Origin: Ideonella_A intermedia_A
GTDB lineage: Bacteria; Pseudomonadota; Gammaproteobacteria; Burkholderiales; Burkholderiaceae_C
Assembly (NCBI GenBank): GCA_943370175.1
Contig: CALRPU020000004.1
Coordinates: forward strand, 1-64,000
Direction of reading: 5' to 3'
DNA: 64,000 bases
Positions 46,406-54,354 of this stretch are shown here, one piece after another. The notes under the pieces are model-generated. The model did not search any database, was not told the DNA's origin, and saw nothing but the letters and a program-made list of their open reading frames with translations. Numbering within the stretch: the stretch's first letter is position 1; every line of letters starts with the position of its first letter. Position numbers and translations under genes: made by a program.

Positions 46406-49009
46406 ATGGACGACCCCGACCCGCCCACTGGCCTGATCGGCGCCTACCGCCTGCAATCGCGACTCGGCCGTGGCGCCTCGGCCGACGTGTGGCGGGCGGT
46501 TCGCGCCGATGGTCGCGGCGCGCCGGTGGCCATCAAGCTGATGCGCGCGGGCCTGAGCGACAGCGCCCGGCGGCAACGCGCCGCCGAACAGATCGAGCAC
46601 GAAGGCAACATCCTGGCGGCCTTGCGCCACCCGAACATCGCGGCCTTGCGCGACGCCGGCAGCACCGCCACAGGGCAGGCCTTCCTGGTGCTGGAACTGG
46701 TGGATGGGGAACCCATCGACGCGCATTGCCGGCGTCTGCGGCTGGGCATCGAGGCCCGCCTGCGGCTGAGCCTGAAGGTGCTGCGTGCCGTGGCCCACGC
46801 CCACCAGCACCTGGTGGTGCACGGCGACATCAAGCCAGCCAATGTGATGGTGGACCGCAGCGGCGAGGTCAAGCTGCTGGACTTCGGCGTGGCGCGCCGG
46901 CTGGAAACGCCAACGCCCACCGACCCGTCCGTTGCCACGCCCACGGGCGACCGGACGACCGGCGTCACCGCACCGGCCACCGCCCTGAGCCCACGCCACG
47001 CCGCCCCCGAGCTGCTCGACCGCGGCGAGTGGTCCACCGCCAGCGACGTCTACGCGCTGGGCGTGTTGATGTACGAGCTGCTGAGCGGGCGCCACCCGAC
47101 GGCCCGCACCGGCGCTGGCGAGGCGGAGCAGCTGCACGCCGCCTTGCACCTGGACCCGGCACCGGTGTCGGCCTGGGCCGCGCGGCGCACCGCCACCGAG
47201 GTCGACCCAGCGGCCTTGGCCGCCGAGCGGGGCACCACCCGCCGTGGCCTGGCCCGCCGGCTGGCGGGCGACCTGGACCGTTTGCTGGCCAAGATGCTCA
47301 GCAAATCGCCCGGCGACCGCTATCCCACCGTCGACGCGGTGTGCGACGACGTCGAACGCCACCTGAGCCACCAACCCATCAGCGTGCGCCCGGCCAACTG
47401 GCACTACAGCGCGGCCAAGTTCCTGCGCCGCTACCGCGCCGCGGCGGCGGCGAGCGCACTGGTGTCGATCGCGGTGGCCGCCGGTGCCGTGGGCACCTTG
47501 AGCCAAGCGGCCACGGCCCGACGCGAAACCGCAGAGGCACGGCACGAACAGGCGGTGGCGCAGGCGCGCCTGCGCGAAAGTGAAGCCTCCATCGCGCTGG
47601 CCAAGGGCATCCTGTGCGATGCCCTGAGTGACCCAAGGCCGCCCCTCGAGACGCTGGAGAACGCCGTCAGCTGGGTGAACAACCGCCATGCGGGCGACCC
47701 GGGGGTGCGCGCGCGGCTGCTGGAGCGCCTGGGCGACAGCATGATCGAACTCGACCAGATCGACCGTGGTCGAGCGCTGTACGAGCAGTCGGCCGCGGCA
47801 GCCAGGCAGGCTGGCGACGCGGGCATGGAAGCGCTGGCGCGCTGCAGCCAGGCCACCGTTGCGGCCCGCACGCTGGACGCGGCGAAGGCCAGTGCCCTGT
47901 ACGGGCCGGCCCTGCAGCGCCTGCGCGACGAAGCGCGTTCGGGCGACGAAGACGATCGGATCGCCCTGGCGCGCTGCCTCACGGCGGCCAGCACCGCGGA
48001 AAGCCTGCACGGCAACGACCCTGACAAGGCGCGGCAGTTCGGCGAGGAGGCGGTGCGCATCGCCTCGGGCCTGAGCGGCGGTGGGCGTTCCACGCTGCAC
48101 CACGCGCGGCTGGCCGCCGCCAGCGCCTTGGTCGAAGGCGGCCGGTGGGCTGCGGCCGAAGCCATCCAAGGTGAACTCGTGTCCGAGCTGGAGGCCGCGG
48201 GCCGGGAGCAGTCGCTGGTCAACATCGCGACGGTCAACCTGCGCGCGGACAGCCTCATGCGTGGCGGCCAAAAGCGGCGCGCGCTCGAGCTGTTGAACCG
48301 GGCCGCGGCCATCGAGCACAACGTCACCGGCGGTCAGCCGATGAGGGCGGTGGAACTGAACAACCTGGGCGCGCTGATGGTCGACGTGGGCGACTTCGAC
48401 GCGGCCGGCCGGGCCATGGACGACGCGCTGGCGGCGGCCTCCCGTGCGAAGGAAGGCTCGCTCGTGGGCATCATCCAACTCAACCGCGCCCGCCTGCACT
48501 GCGAACTGAACGACGCGGTGGGGTGCAGGCGCCTGTTGGAGCAAGGGCTGAAAGCCTTGGAGCCGCTGGTGCCACCGGGGCACCCGCGCCGCTCGAACCT
48601 GGCCTCGATGCGCGCCACGGTGGCCTTGACCGAGGGCAACCTCAAAGAGGCCGATCGCCAACTGCGCGAGGCCGTGGCCTTGCAGCACAAGGCCACAGGC
48701 AAGCCATCGCCCGGGCTGCTGGCGCGACTGGCGCGGGTGCAGGTGGCCACCGGTCAGCTGGACGCCGCCGAGAAGAACGCCCAGGACGCCACGGCCGCGG
48801 CGCGCCAGTCGCTGGGCGGCTTCGCGCACAGCGAATCCCTCGGCATGGCCTTGCTCGCGTTGGCCGACGTCCGTCACGCGCGGGGCGAGCCGGTCGCCGC
48901 GCGGGCCCTGGACCTGGCGGCGCGGGAAAACCTGCTCGACGCGCTGGGCCCGAACGCCTCGGCCACGCGCGCGGTCAGCCGGCGCCTGGCCGGCTCGACG
49001 GCTTGGTGA
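46406..49009 (+). CDS. Transmembrane Ser/Thr protein kinase with TPR-like sensor (kinase 1)
   Basis: An 867-residue Hanks-type kinase beside the sigma factor. The kinase domain (about 12-345) has P-loop LGRGASADVW, Lys44 in VAIKLM, catalytic loop VVHGDIKPANVMV with HGD (Gly140 replaces the common Arg of HRD) and DFG at 159-161. APELLDRGEWSTASDVYALG follows. A single membrane helix (about 350-375; ALVSIAVAAGAVGTLSQ) precedes a long Ala-rich helical-repeat domain (about 380-860) resembling TPRs (RALYEQSAAAARQAGDAG, DAAGRAMDDALAAASRAK). This suggests an extracytoplasmic sensor and cytoplasmic kinase. Starts 10 bp after the sigma gene. The non-RD loop usually indicates activation without activation-loop phosphorylation. 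Target inferred: the sigma factor. Confidence 0.9.
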   Translation: MDDPDPPTGLIGAYRLQSRLGRGASADVWRAVRADGRGAPVAIKLMRAGLSDSARRQRAAEQIEHEGNILAALRHPNIAALRDAGSTATGQAFLVLELVDGEPIDAHCRRLRLGIEARLRLSLKVLRAVAHAHQHLVVHGDIKPANVMVDRSGEVKLLDFGVARRLETPTPTDPSVATPTGDRTTGVTAPATALSPRHAAPELLDRGEWSTASDVYALGVLMYELLSGRHPTARTGAGEAEQLHAALHLDPAPVSAWAARRTATEVDPAALAAERGTTRRGLARRLAGDLDRLLAKMLSKSPGDRYPTVDAVCDDVERHLSHQPISVRPANWHYSAAKFLRRYRAAAAASALVSIAVAAGAVGTLSQAATARRETAEARHEQAVAQARLRESEASIALAKGILCDALSDPRPPLETLENAVSWVNNRHAGDPGVRARLLERLGDSMIELDQIDRGRALYEQSAAAARQAGDAGMEALARCSQATVAARTLDAAKASALYGPALQRLRDEARSGDEDDRIALARCLTAASTAESLHGNDPDKARQFGEEAVRIASGLSGGGRSTLHHARLAAASALVEGGRWAAAEAIQGELVSELEAAGREQSLVNIATVNLRADSLMRGGQKRRALELLNRAAAIEHNVTGGQPMRAVELNNLGALMVDVGDFDAAGRAMDDALAAASRAKEGSLVGIIQLNRARLHCELNDAVGCRRLLEQGLKALEPLVPPGHPRRSNLASMRATVALTEGNLKEADRQLREAVALQHKATGKPSPGLLARLARVQVATGQLDAAEKNAQDATAAARQSLGGFAHSESLGMALLALADVRHARGEPVAARALDLAARENLLDALGPNASATRAVSRRLAGSTAW

Positions 49010-49097
49010 TGGCCTGGTGATGGCAGTCGGCAGACCGTGATTGCGATGTAGCCAAAGCACCCGCCACGACCCGGCCCCGCTCGACACCGATCTGCCC

Positions 49098-50858
49098 ATG
49101 CCCCTGCCCGACCGCGCCCGCTGGAAGCGGCTGAGCCCGCTGCTGGACGAATTGCTTGACCTCGCCCCCGAGGCCGCGCAAACGCGCCTGAACGAGCTGC
49201 GCGGCACCGAACCCGATCTGGTCGACGAACTTCAACGCCTGCTGATCGGCAGCTCGGCGCCGACGGCCGTGGGCTTCCTGAGCGGCACGGCCAAGGCGCT
49301 GCCGCCCTTGCCGCCGGCGATGGACCTGCCCGGCGCGCAGGTGGGGCCTTACACGCTGGTCGAAGCGCTGGGCGAGGGCGGCACGGGCACGGTGTGGCGC
49401 GCGCGCCGACACGACGGCCGGGTCGAATCGCAGGTGGCGGTCAAGCTGCTGCACCTGTCGCTGCTGGGTCAGACGGCCGCACAACGCTTTGCCCGCGAAG
49501 GGCAGTTCCTGGGCCGCCTGAACCACCCGAACATCGCGTCGCTGCTGGACGCCGGCGTCACCCCGGAGGGCCAGCCCTACCTGCTGGTGGAGTTGGTCGA
49601 CGGCGAGCCCATCGACGCCCATTGTCGGCGCCTGTCGCTGGACGTGGACGCGCGCTTGCGTCTGTTCCTGGACGTCCTGGCGGCCGTCACCCACGCTCAC
49701 CAGCGCCTGCTGGTGCACCGCGACCTGAAGCCGGCCAATGTGCTCGTCACGCCGACGGGCCAGGTCAAGCTGCTGGACTTCGGGATCGCCAAGCTGCTGG
49801 ACCAAGAAGGCAGCGACAGCCAGGCCACGATGCTGACGCGTCAGGCCGGTCGCGCCTTGACGCCCACCCACGCCGCCCCCGAGCAATTCGAGGGCGGAGC
49901 CATCAGCACCGCCACCGACGTCTACGCACTGGGCGTGATGCTGTACGAACTGCTGTGCGGCCGGCACCCGACCATGCCCGCAGGTGCGACCCGGGCCCAG
50001 GTGATCAACGCGACCCTGCACACCGAGCCGTTGCGGATGTCGCGGGCGGTGGCGGCGCGCCCGAGCGGCACGGACAAGGACCACGGCACCGCCGCAGGCG
50101 CCGACGCCGCGACGCTGGCTGGCGAGCGTTCGGCCACGCCCGATGCCCTGGCCCGCCGGCTGGGGGGCGACCTTGACCTCATCGTCGAGCGCATGCTGCG
50201 CAAGCGCGCCAGCGAGCGCTACGCCACCGTCGACGCCGTCGCCACCGACCTGCGCCGTCACCTGGCCGACGAGCCCATCAGCGTGCGCCCCGACCACTGG
50301 GCCTACCGGGCCCGCAAATTCACCCGGCGCCACCGCACGAGCGTGCTGGCCGCGGGGCTGGTGGGCCTGGCCTTGTCGGTCGGCTTGACGTCGACGCTGT
50401 ACCAGGCGCACCGGGCCCGGCAGCAGGCCGCATTCGCCCAGGCCGAGCGCGACCGGGCCATGCGCGAGGCCCAGCGCGCCGAGTCGGCCAAGGACTTCGT
50501 CCAGTTCATCCTCAGCGAGGGTTTGTCCGGCGCCCAGGCCACCCACGGCGTGCTGCGGCGCGCGCAACAGATGATCCAGCGCGAGTTCGGCAACGACCCC
50601 GAACTGCGCGCCCAGCTGCAGCTGCTCGTGGCCGACGTCTACTTTCAGGCCGGCAACCCGTCGCTCGCGGCGTCGATGGTGGCCGAGGCGCGCCGTTCGG
50701 CCCAGGCCAGCGGCAACGACCGCCTGTGCGAGGCGCTGCGCTGCCAGCAGCCGCTGGCACAGGACGAGGCGCTGTCGCCCGCGCTGATCGAGGCCGCACG
50801 CGCCGCGCTGGCGTCGACCGACCCGCCGCGCGCGCCCATGCGGGCGGCCAGCCGGTGA
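49098..50858 (+). CDS. Transmembrane Ser/Thr protein kinase (kinase 2), short sensor
   Basis: A 586-residue Hanks-type kinase paralogous to kinase 1. An N-terminal helical segment (about 1-75; RWKRLSPLLDELLDLAPEAA, then DELQRLLI) resembles the pre-kinase region often found in sigma-linked kinases. The kinase domain (about 84-410) has LGEGGTGTVW, Lys116 in VAVKLL, HRD at 207-209 (LVHRDLKPANVLV) and DFG at 227-229, so all catalytic residues are present. A membrane helix (VLAAGLVGLALSVGLTSTLY) follows, then only about 130 residues of helical repeat, much less than in kinase 1. No frameshift is evident. Start at ATG 49098; a GTG/other upstream start adding 19 residues is possible. Confidence 0.9.
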   Translation: MPLPDRARWKRLSPLLDELLDLAPEAAQTRLNELRGTEPDLVDELQRLLIGSSAPTAVGFLSGTAKALPPLPPAMDLPGAQVGPYTLVEALGEGGTGTVWRARRHDGRVESQVAVKLLHLSLLGQTAAQRFAREGQFLGRLNHPNIASLLDAGVTPEGQPYLLVELVDGEPIDAHCRRLSLDVDARLRLFLDVLAAVTHAHQRLLVHRDLKPANVLVTPTGQVKLLDFGIAKLLDQEGSDSQATMLTRQAGRALTPTHAAPEQFEGGAISTATDVYALGVMLYELLCGRHPTMPAGATRAQVINATLHTEPLRMSRAVAARPSGTDKDHGTAAGADAATLAGERSATPDALARRLGGDLDLIVERMLRKRASERYATVDAVATDLRRHLADEPISVRPDHWAYRARKFTRRHRTSVLAAGLVGLALSVGLTSTLYQAHRARQQAAFAQAERDRAMREAQRAESAKDFVQFILSEGLSGAQATHGVLRRAQQMIQREFGNDPELRAQLQLLVADVYFQAGNPSLAASMVAEARRSAQASGNDRLCEALRCQQPLAQDEALSPALIEAARAALASTDPPRAPMRAASR

Positions 50859-50936
50859 GCTGGGTCGTTGAATGCGGACATTCATCACGGGCCGCGTGGC
50901 AGACCTTGGCCCTCGCTTGCGATGTCACAGGGGAAG

Positions 50937-50961
50937 CAGGCACGGCCGTCGTTCGTGCCTG
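50937..50961. terminator. Perfect stem-loop between kinase 2 and the next gene
   Basis: CAGGCACG (50937-50944) pairs with CGTGCCTG (50954-50961), loop of nine bases, no T-run. It could terminate or protect the kinase transcript, or be an operator for the downstream small gene. Confidence 0.4.
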
Positions 50962-50998
50962 TGGACTGGCAACGAAACGATCTCTGAAGGACCCGATC

Positions 50999-51490
50999 AT
51001 GCTCGCCATCACCCGCCGTGTTCAGCGCCGTGAGTTCAAGGATTACCAGCCCATGCTGATGCTGATCAACAGCCTGGACATCATCGACGAGGCCACGCGC
51101 CGTGATTTCATGTGCGTGGTGGGCCCGATCTGGCAGCGCTACAACGCGGCCACGAAAGGCGCGCGGCAACGGCGCATCACCGCTTACTTTCTGGGCGACG
51201 ACACCAACAGCTTCGACGAACTGCTGTACATCGGCTGCGACTGGGTGTCGCGCCGGCAACACCAGTGGCGCACGCTGTGGGCCGGTCACCCGCTGTGCGA
51301 ATTGCTGAGCGAAGAAGCCGTCCGGCACCTCTGTGTGGGCCTGGAAGGCCGCTCGGTGCTGACCCTGTCCGGGCTGTTGCCGGTGCTTCAGCCGGCCCAC
51401 ACGGCGCGCATGGCCGACGGCGCCGGCTGCGACCCGCATTGGCCCGGACCGTCGCCCGGCAAGGTGCCCACCACAGCACAACCGGCCTGA
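50999..51490 (+). CDS. Hypothetical protein downstream of kinases
   Basis: A 163-residue soluble protein with no recognised family. Helical N-terminus (RRVQRREFKDYQPMLMLINS, LDIIDEATRRDFMCVV), then a mixed segment with three Trp residues (WVSRRQHQWRTLWAGHPLCE). No signal peptide or membrane helix. Its start follows AAGGA seven bases upstream. It lies 140 bp after kinase 2 behind a stem-loop and 86 bp before another unknown gene; the pair may be targets or accessories of the sigma/kinase system, but that is only positional evidence. Confidence 0.65.
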   Translation: MLAITRRVQRREFKDYQPMLMLINSLDIIDEATRRDFMCVVGPIWQRYNAATKGARQRRITAYFLGDDTNSFDELLYIGCDWVSRRQHQWRTLWAGHPLCELLSEEAVRHLCVGLEGRSVLTLSGLLPVLQPAHTARMADGAGCDPHWPGPSPGKVPTTAQPA

Positions 51491-51576
51491 CGCCACGCCC
51501 AGGCCCTGGCCTGGAACGCACTCGACTTCATGAACCCATTGTTCACCGCCCCCGCCCACCTTGAGGAGATCGCAAC

Positions 51577-52023
51577 ATGGCCAACACATCCTGGAAACAT
51601 GCCGCCAAACGCACCCGTGAAACCTACGAGGTCTTCGGGCGAGGGTTCTGGGGCACCAGCAACAGCTCCCACGGCGGCGGCAATGAGTACCACAAGGCCC
51701 GCGCCAAGCTGATCTTCGGCAACATCCTTTCACTGGGCTTGGTCAACATCGGCCTGATGGTCGGCATCAAGCGGCAAAACGAGCGCAAGCAGTTCTGGGA
51801 AAGCCACCTGAGGGACAAGGTCCGGCAATACGCGCTCATGGCCAAACAGAACTACAACATCGACGAAACGGCGTTCATCCAGTACATGGCGTACAAGTTC
51901 GGCGTCATGAAAAAGCCCGAGGTGACGCCGAAAAACGACCCACAGTTCGGACGCGCCTGGCACCGCTTCGTGGCCGACCACCGCAACGAGCTGGAACAAG
52001 CCGGCGTGGCTTGGTGGGAGTAG
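51577..52023 (+). CDS. Hypothetical protein with one membrane segment
   Basis: A 148-residue protein of unknown function. It has a polar N-terminus with aromatic and Gly/Ser residues (YEVFGRGFWGTSNSSHGGGN), one hydrophobic helix (about 47-63; IFGNILSLGLVNIGLMVG) and a charged C-terminal half rich in Lys, Gln and Tyr (RQYALMAKQNYNIDETAFIQ). Codon use and composition look less GC-biased than neighbours, for example more AAC/AAG/TAC and few Ala/Arg, which may hint at recent acquisition. TGAGGAG lies eight or nine bases before the ATG, a strong ribosome site. No relatives are recognised. It is followed by potential alternative hairpins (52049-52101). Confidence 0.75.
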   Translation: MANTSWKHAAKRTRETYEVFGRGFWGTSNSSHGGGNEYHKARAKLIFGNILSLGLVNIGLMVGIKRQNERKQFWESHLRDKVRQYALMAKQNYNIDETAFIQYMAYKFGVMKKPEVTPKNDPQFGRAWHRFVADHRNELEQAGVAWWE

Positions 52024-52048
52024 GCCGCAGCGGGATGGCCCCTTCTGG

Positions 52049-52101
52049 TCTGAATCCTGCTTTGGTTCGGTTCAGAGAGTAGAAGCGTTCACCCTCTGAC
52101 C
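52049..52101. promoter_or_regulatory. Possible mutually exclusive hairpins
   Basis: TCTGAA (52049-52054) can pair with TTCAGA (52071-52076), and the overlapping GGTTCAGAG (52069-52077) can pair with CTCTGACC (52094-52101, one bulge). The two stems cannot form together. No T-run follows. It may be a weak transcript end or an attenuator-like switch ahead of the Rieske gene. Confidence 0.35.
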
Positions 52102-52152
52102 CCGCCCGGCACCACGCCGGAGGCATGCGGGGCTGGTCGGCCGGAAATTGCT

Positions 52153-52212
52153 CTTGAAGTGCCCTGGGATCGTGCGCTCGTTCGCACGGCCTTGGGGCGA
52201 TTGCACTTCAAG
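52153..52212 (+). promoter_or_regulatory. Hairpin-rich leader / inverted repeat before the Rieske gene
   Basis: CTTGAAGTGC (52153-52162) and GCACTTCAAG (52203-52212) are perfect 10-bp inverted copies. Inside, CGTGCG (52171-52176) pairs with CGCACG (52183-52188), leaving internal loops of 8 and 14 bases. The structure ends two bases before the likely ribosome site GCGAGG and 14 bases before the start codon. It could be a structured 5' UTR or a pair of operator half-sites. Confidence 0.6.
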
Positions 52213-52226
52213 CAGCGAGGCCGCCC

Positions 52227-53318
52227 ATGTTGACCACCCGTCAACCGATCTTCCGCAAGTTCTGGCATGCCGTCATGCCGCTGTCGGCGCTTCACGCCGG
52301 CCCCCAGCCCTTCACCCTGCTGGGTGAAGCCATCGTGCTGTTCCTGGACGAACACGGCCAGCCGGCGGCGCTGAAAGACCGATGCTGCCACCGCACGGCC
52401 AGGCTCAGCAAAGGCTGGTGTCCCGACGAGGGCCCGCTGCGCGGCAAGCTGCAATGCGGCTACCACGGCTGGACCTACGACCGCAGCGGCCGCGTGGTGC
52501 ACATCCCGCAGTACGCCGAGGACCGGGCCATTCCCGCCGACTACTGCACCCCCGCCTACCACTGCACCGCCCGCTACGGCTACGCCTGGGTGGCGTTGGA
52601 AGACCCGATCGCCGACATCCCGTCGGTGCCCGAATTCGACGACCCGGCGTGGCGCACCATCTTCCAGTTCTACGAGACGTGGAACACCAGCCCGATGCGC
52701 GCGCTGGAGAACAGCTTCGACAACTCGCACTTCAGCTTCGTGCACCGCGCCACCTTTGGCGTGGCCGAGCAGCCCAAGCCCAGCAAGTATGAGCTGGTGG
52801 ACACGCCCGAAGGCTTCTACGCCGAGACGGTGATTCCGGCCGCCAACCCCGAGCGCTTCCGGCGCATCAGCGGCGTGGACGACGCGGTGACCACGCGGCA
52901 CATGCGCAACGCCTACTTCATGCCGTTCTCGCGCCGGCTGGACATCGAGTACCCCTCGGGCATCCGCCACATCATCATCAACTGCTTCACGCCCATCGAC
53001 GACGGGCGCATGCAGCTGTGCCAATGGCTGTTTCGCAACGACAGCGAGGCCGACTGCCCGGCGCAGATGCTGATCGACTTCGACGAGGAGATCACCCGGG
53101 AAGACAAGGACATCCTCGAATCCACCGACCCCGACGCGCTGATCGACGTGCGCCGGCGCGGCGTGGAGTACTCGATGGACAGCGACAAGCCGGGCATGTT
53201 GATCCGCAAGAAGCTGTTCGAGCTGCTGCGCCGCCATGGCGAGGAAGAAGTTCACCGCGGCAGCCCGACCCTGGGCAACGCCGCCACCCCGGCCATCCCC
53301 ATCCGCCATGTCGCCTGA
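52227..53318 (+). CDS. Rieske non-heme iron oxygenase, alpha-subunit type
   Basis: Predicted oxygenase of 363 residues, single-component terminal oxygenase needing an external reductase. Rieske [2Fe-2S] ligands: Cys53 and His55 in CCHRTARL, Cys77 and His80 in QCGYHGWTYD. The mononuclear iron site is visible as ENSFDNSHFSFVH (Asp165, His168, His173). The family includes demethylases such as the vanillate and methylxanthine N-demethylases (similar length), as well as chlorophyll-related oxygenases; the actual substrate is unknown. It is followed 16 bp later by an NMT1-type binding protein and then a deaminase, which suggests attack on an imported nitrogen heterocycle. No reductase gene adjoins. 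Confidence 0.9.
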   Translation: MLTTRQPIFRKFWHAVMPLSALHAGPQPFTLLGEAIVLFLDEHGQPAALKDRCCHRTARLSKGWCPDEGPLRGKLQCGYHGWTYDRSGRVVHIPQYAEDRAIPADYCTPAYHCTARYGYAWVALEDPIADIPSVPEFDDPAWRTIFQFYETWNTSPMRALENSFDNSHFSFVHRATFGVAEQPKPSKYELVDTPEGFYAETVIPAANPERFRRISGVDDAVTTRHMRNAYFMPFSRRLDIEYPSGIRHIIINCFTPIDDGRMQLCQWLFRNDSEADCPAQMLIDFDEEITREDKDILESTDPDALIDVRRRGVEYSMDSDKPGMLIRKKLFELLRRHGEEEVHRGSPTLGNAATPAIPIRHVA

Positions 53319-53334
53319 CTCAGGAGCCCCCACC

Positions 53335-54354
53335 ATGCAACGCCGTTCCCTTCTGAAACTCGCCACCGCCTGCGCCGCCACCGTGGCCGCCCCTGCCGTG
53401 CTGGCTCAGTCACTGACCAAGCTGAAGTTCACGCTGGACTTCCGCATCACCGGCCAGACCGCGCCCTTCTTTCTGGCCCAGTCCAAGGGCTACTACAAGG
53501 ACGAGGGGCTGGACGTCACCATCGACGTGGGCAGCGGCTCGGTCGCGTCGATCACCCGCGTGGCCAGCGGCGCCTACGACCTGGGCTTTGGCGACATCAG
53601 CGCGCTGATCGAGTTCAACGCCAACCAGCCCGGCACGCCGGTGCTGCAGGCCGTCTACCAGTACTACAACCGCGCGCCGTTCGCGATCATCGGCCGCAAG
53701 GACCGCGGCATCACCGACTTCAAGAGCCTGGCGGGCAAGCGCATCGCCGCGGCGGCAGTGGAGTCGACCAAGCGGTCCTGGCCGATGGTGGCGCGCAAGA
53801 CCGGGCTGAAGCCGGACGCCTTCCAGTGGGTGACCACCGACTTCGCCTCGCGCGACAACGTGGTGGTGCGCGGCGATGCGGACGGCGCCACCTACTTCCA
53901 CGACTCGGCGGTCTCGCTGTTCCAGCGCATCAAGCCCGATGAGTTGAGCGTGCTGGCCTACGCCGACGCGGGCGTGGACGTGTACGGCAACGCCGTGCTG
54001 GCGGCCACCTCGCTGATCCAGCAGAACCCCAAGGCGGTGGCCGGCTTCGTGCGGGCCAGCAACCGCGCGCTGGTCGAGACCCTGCAGAACCCGGTGCCGT
54101 CCATCGCGGCCGTCAAGCAGCGCGAGCCGCTGATCAACGAGGCGGTCGAGCTGGAGCGCTTCAAGATCACCGCCGGCTATGTCCACACCGCCGACGCGCG
54201 CGGGCACGGCGTGGGCGATGTCCGCAAGATCCTGATCGAGCGGCAGGTCGACGAGGTGGTCGAGGTGTATGGCCTGAAGGCCCGGCCGAGCGCGGACGCG
54301 ATCTTCAACTCAGGCTTCCTGCCGCCGCGCGCGGAACGGTTGGTGAGAGCATGA
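53335..54354 (+). CDS. ABC substrate-binding protein, NMT1/THI5-like (orphan second copy)
   Basis: A 339-residue periplasmic binding protein, homologous to the one at 42502. Signal peptide RRSLLKLATACAATVAAPAVLA; then LDFRITGQTAPFFLAQSKGYY, DVGSGSVASITRVASGAYDLG, ISALIEFNANQPGTPV line up with the first copy. CAGGAG precedes the ATG by several bases. No ATPase or permease gene is adjacent; it may deliver its ligand to the transporter encoded at 43558-45143. Its stop overlaps the deaminase start (ATGA), a strong sign of common function. The ligand cannot be named; an amino-substituted purine-like or pyrimidine-like base fits the context. Confidence 0.9.
   Translation: MQRRSLLKLATACAATVAAPAVLAQSLTKLKFTLDFRITGQTAPFFLAQSKGYYKDEGLDVTIDVGSGSVASITRVASGAYDLGFGDISALIEFNANQPGTPVLQAVYQYYNRAPFAIIGRKDRGITDFKSLAGKRIAAAAVESTKRSWPMVARKTGLKPDAFQWVTTDFASRDNVVVRGDADGATYFHDSAVSLFQRIKPDELSVLAYADAGVDVYGNAVLAATSLIQQNPKAVAGFVRASNRALVETLQNPVPSIAAVKQREPLINEAVELERFKITAGYVHTADARGHGVGDVRKILIERQVDEVVEVYGLKARPSADAIFNSGFLPPRAERLVRA

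Noticed and set aside
50859..50998. Frameshifted continuation of kinase 2
   Set aside because: None of the three frames after 50858 shows helical-repeat character similar to kinase 1, so a simple frameshift does not explain the short C-terminus.
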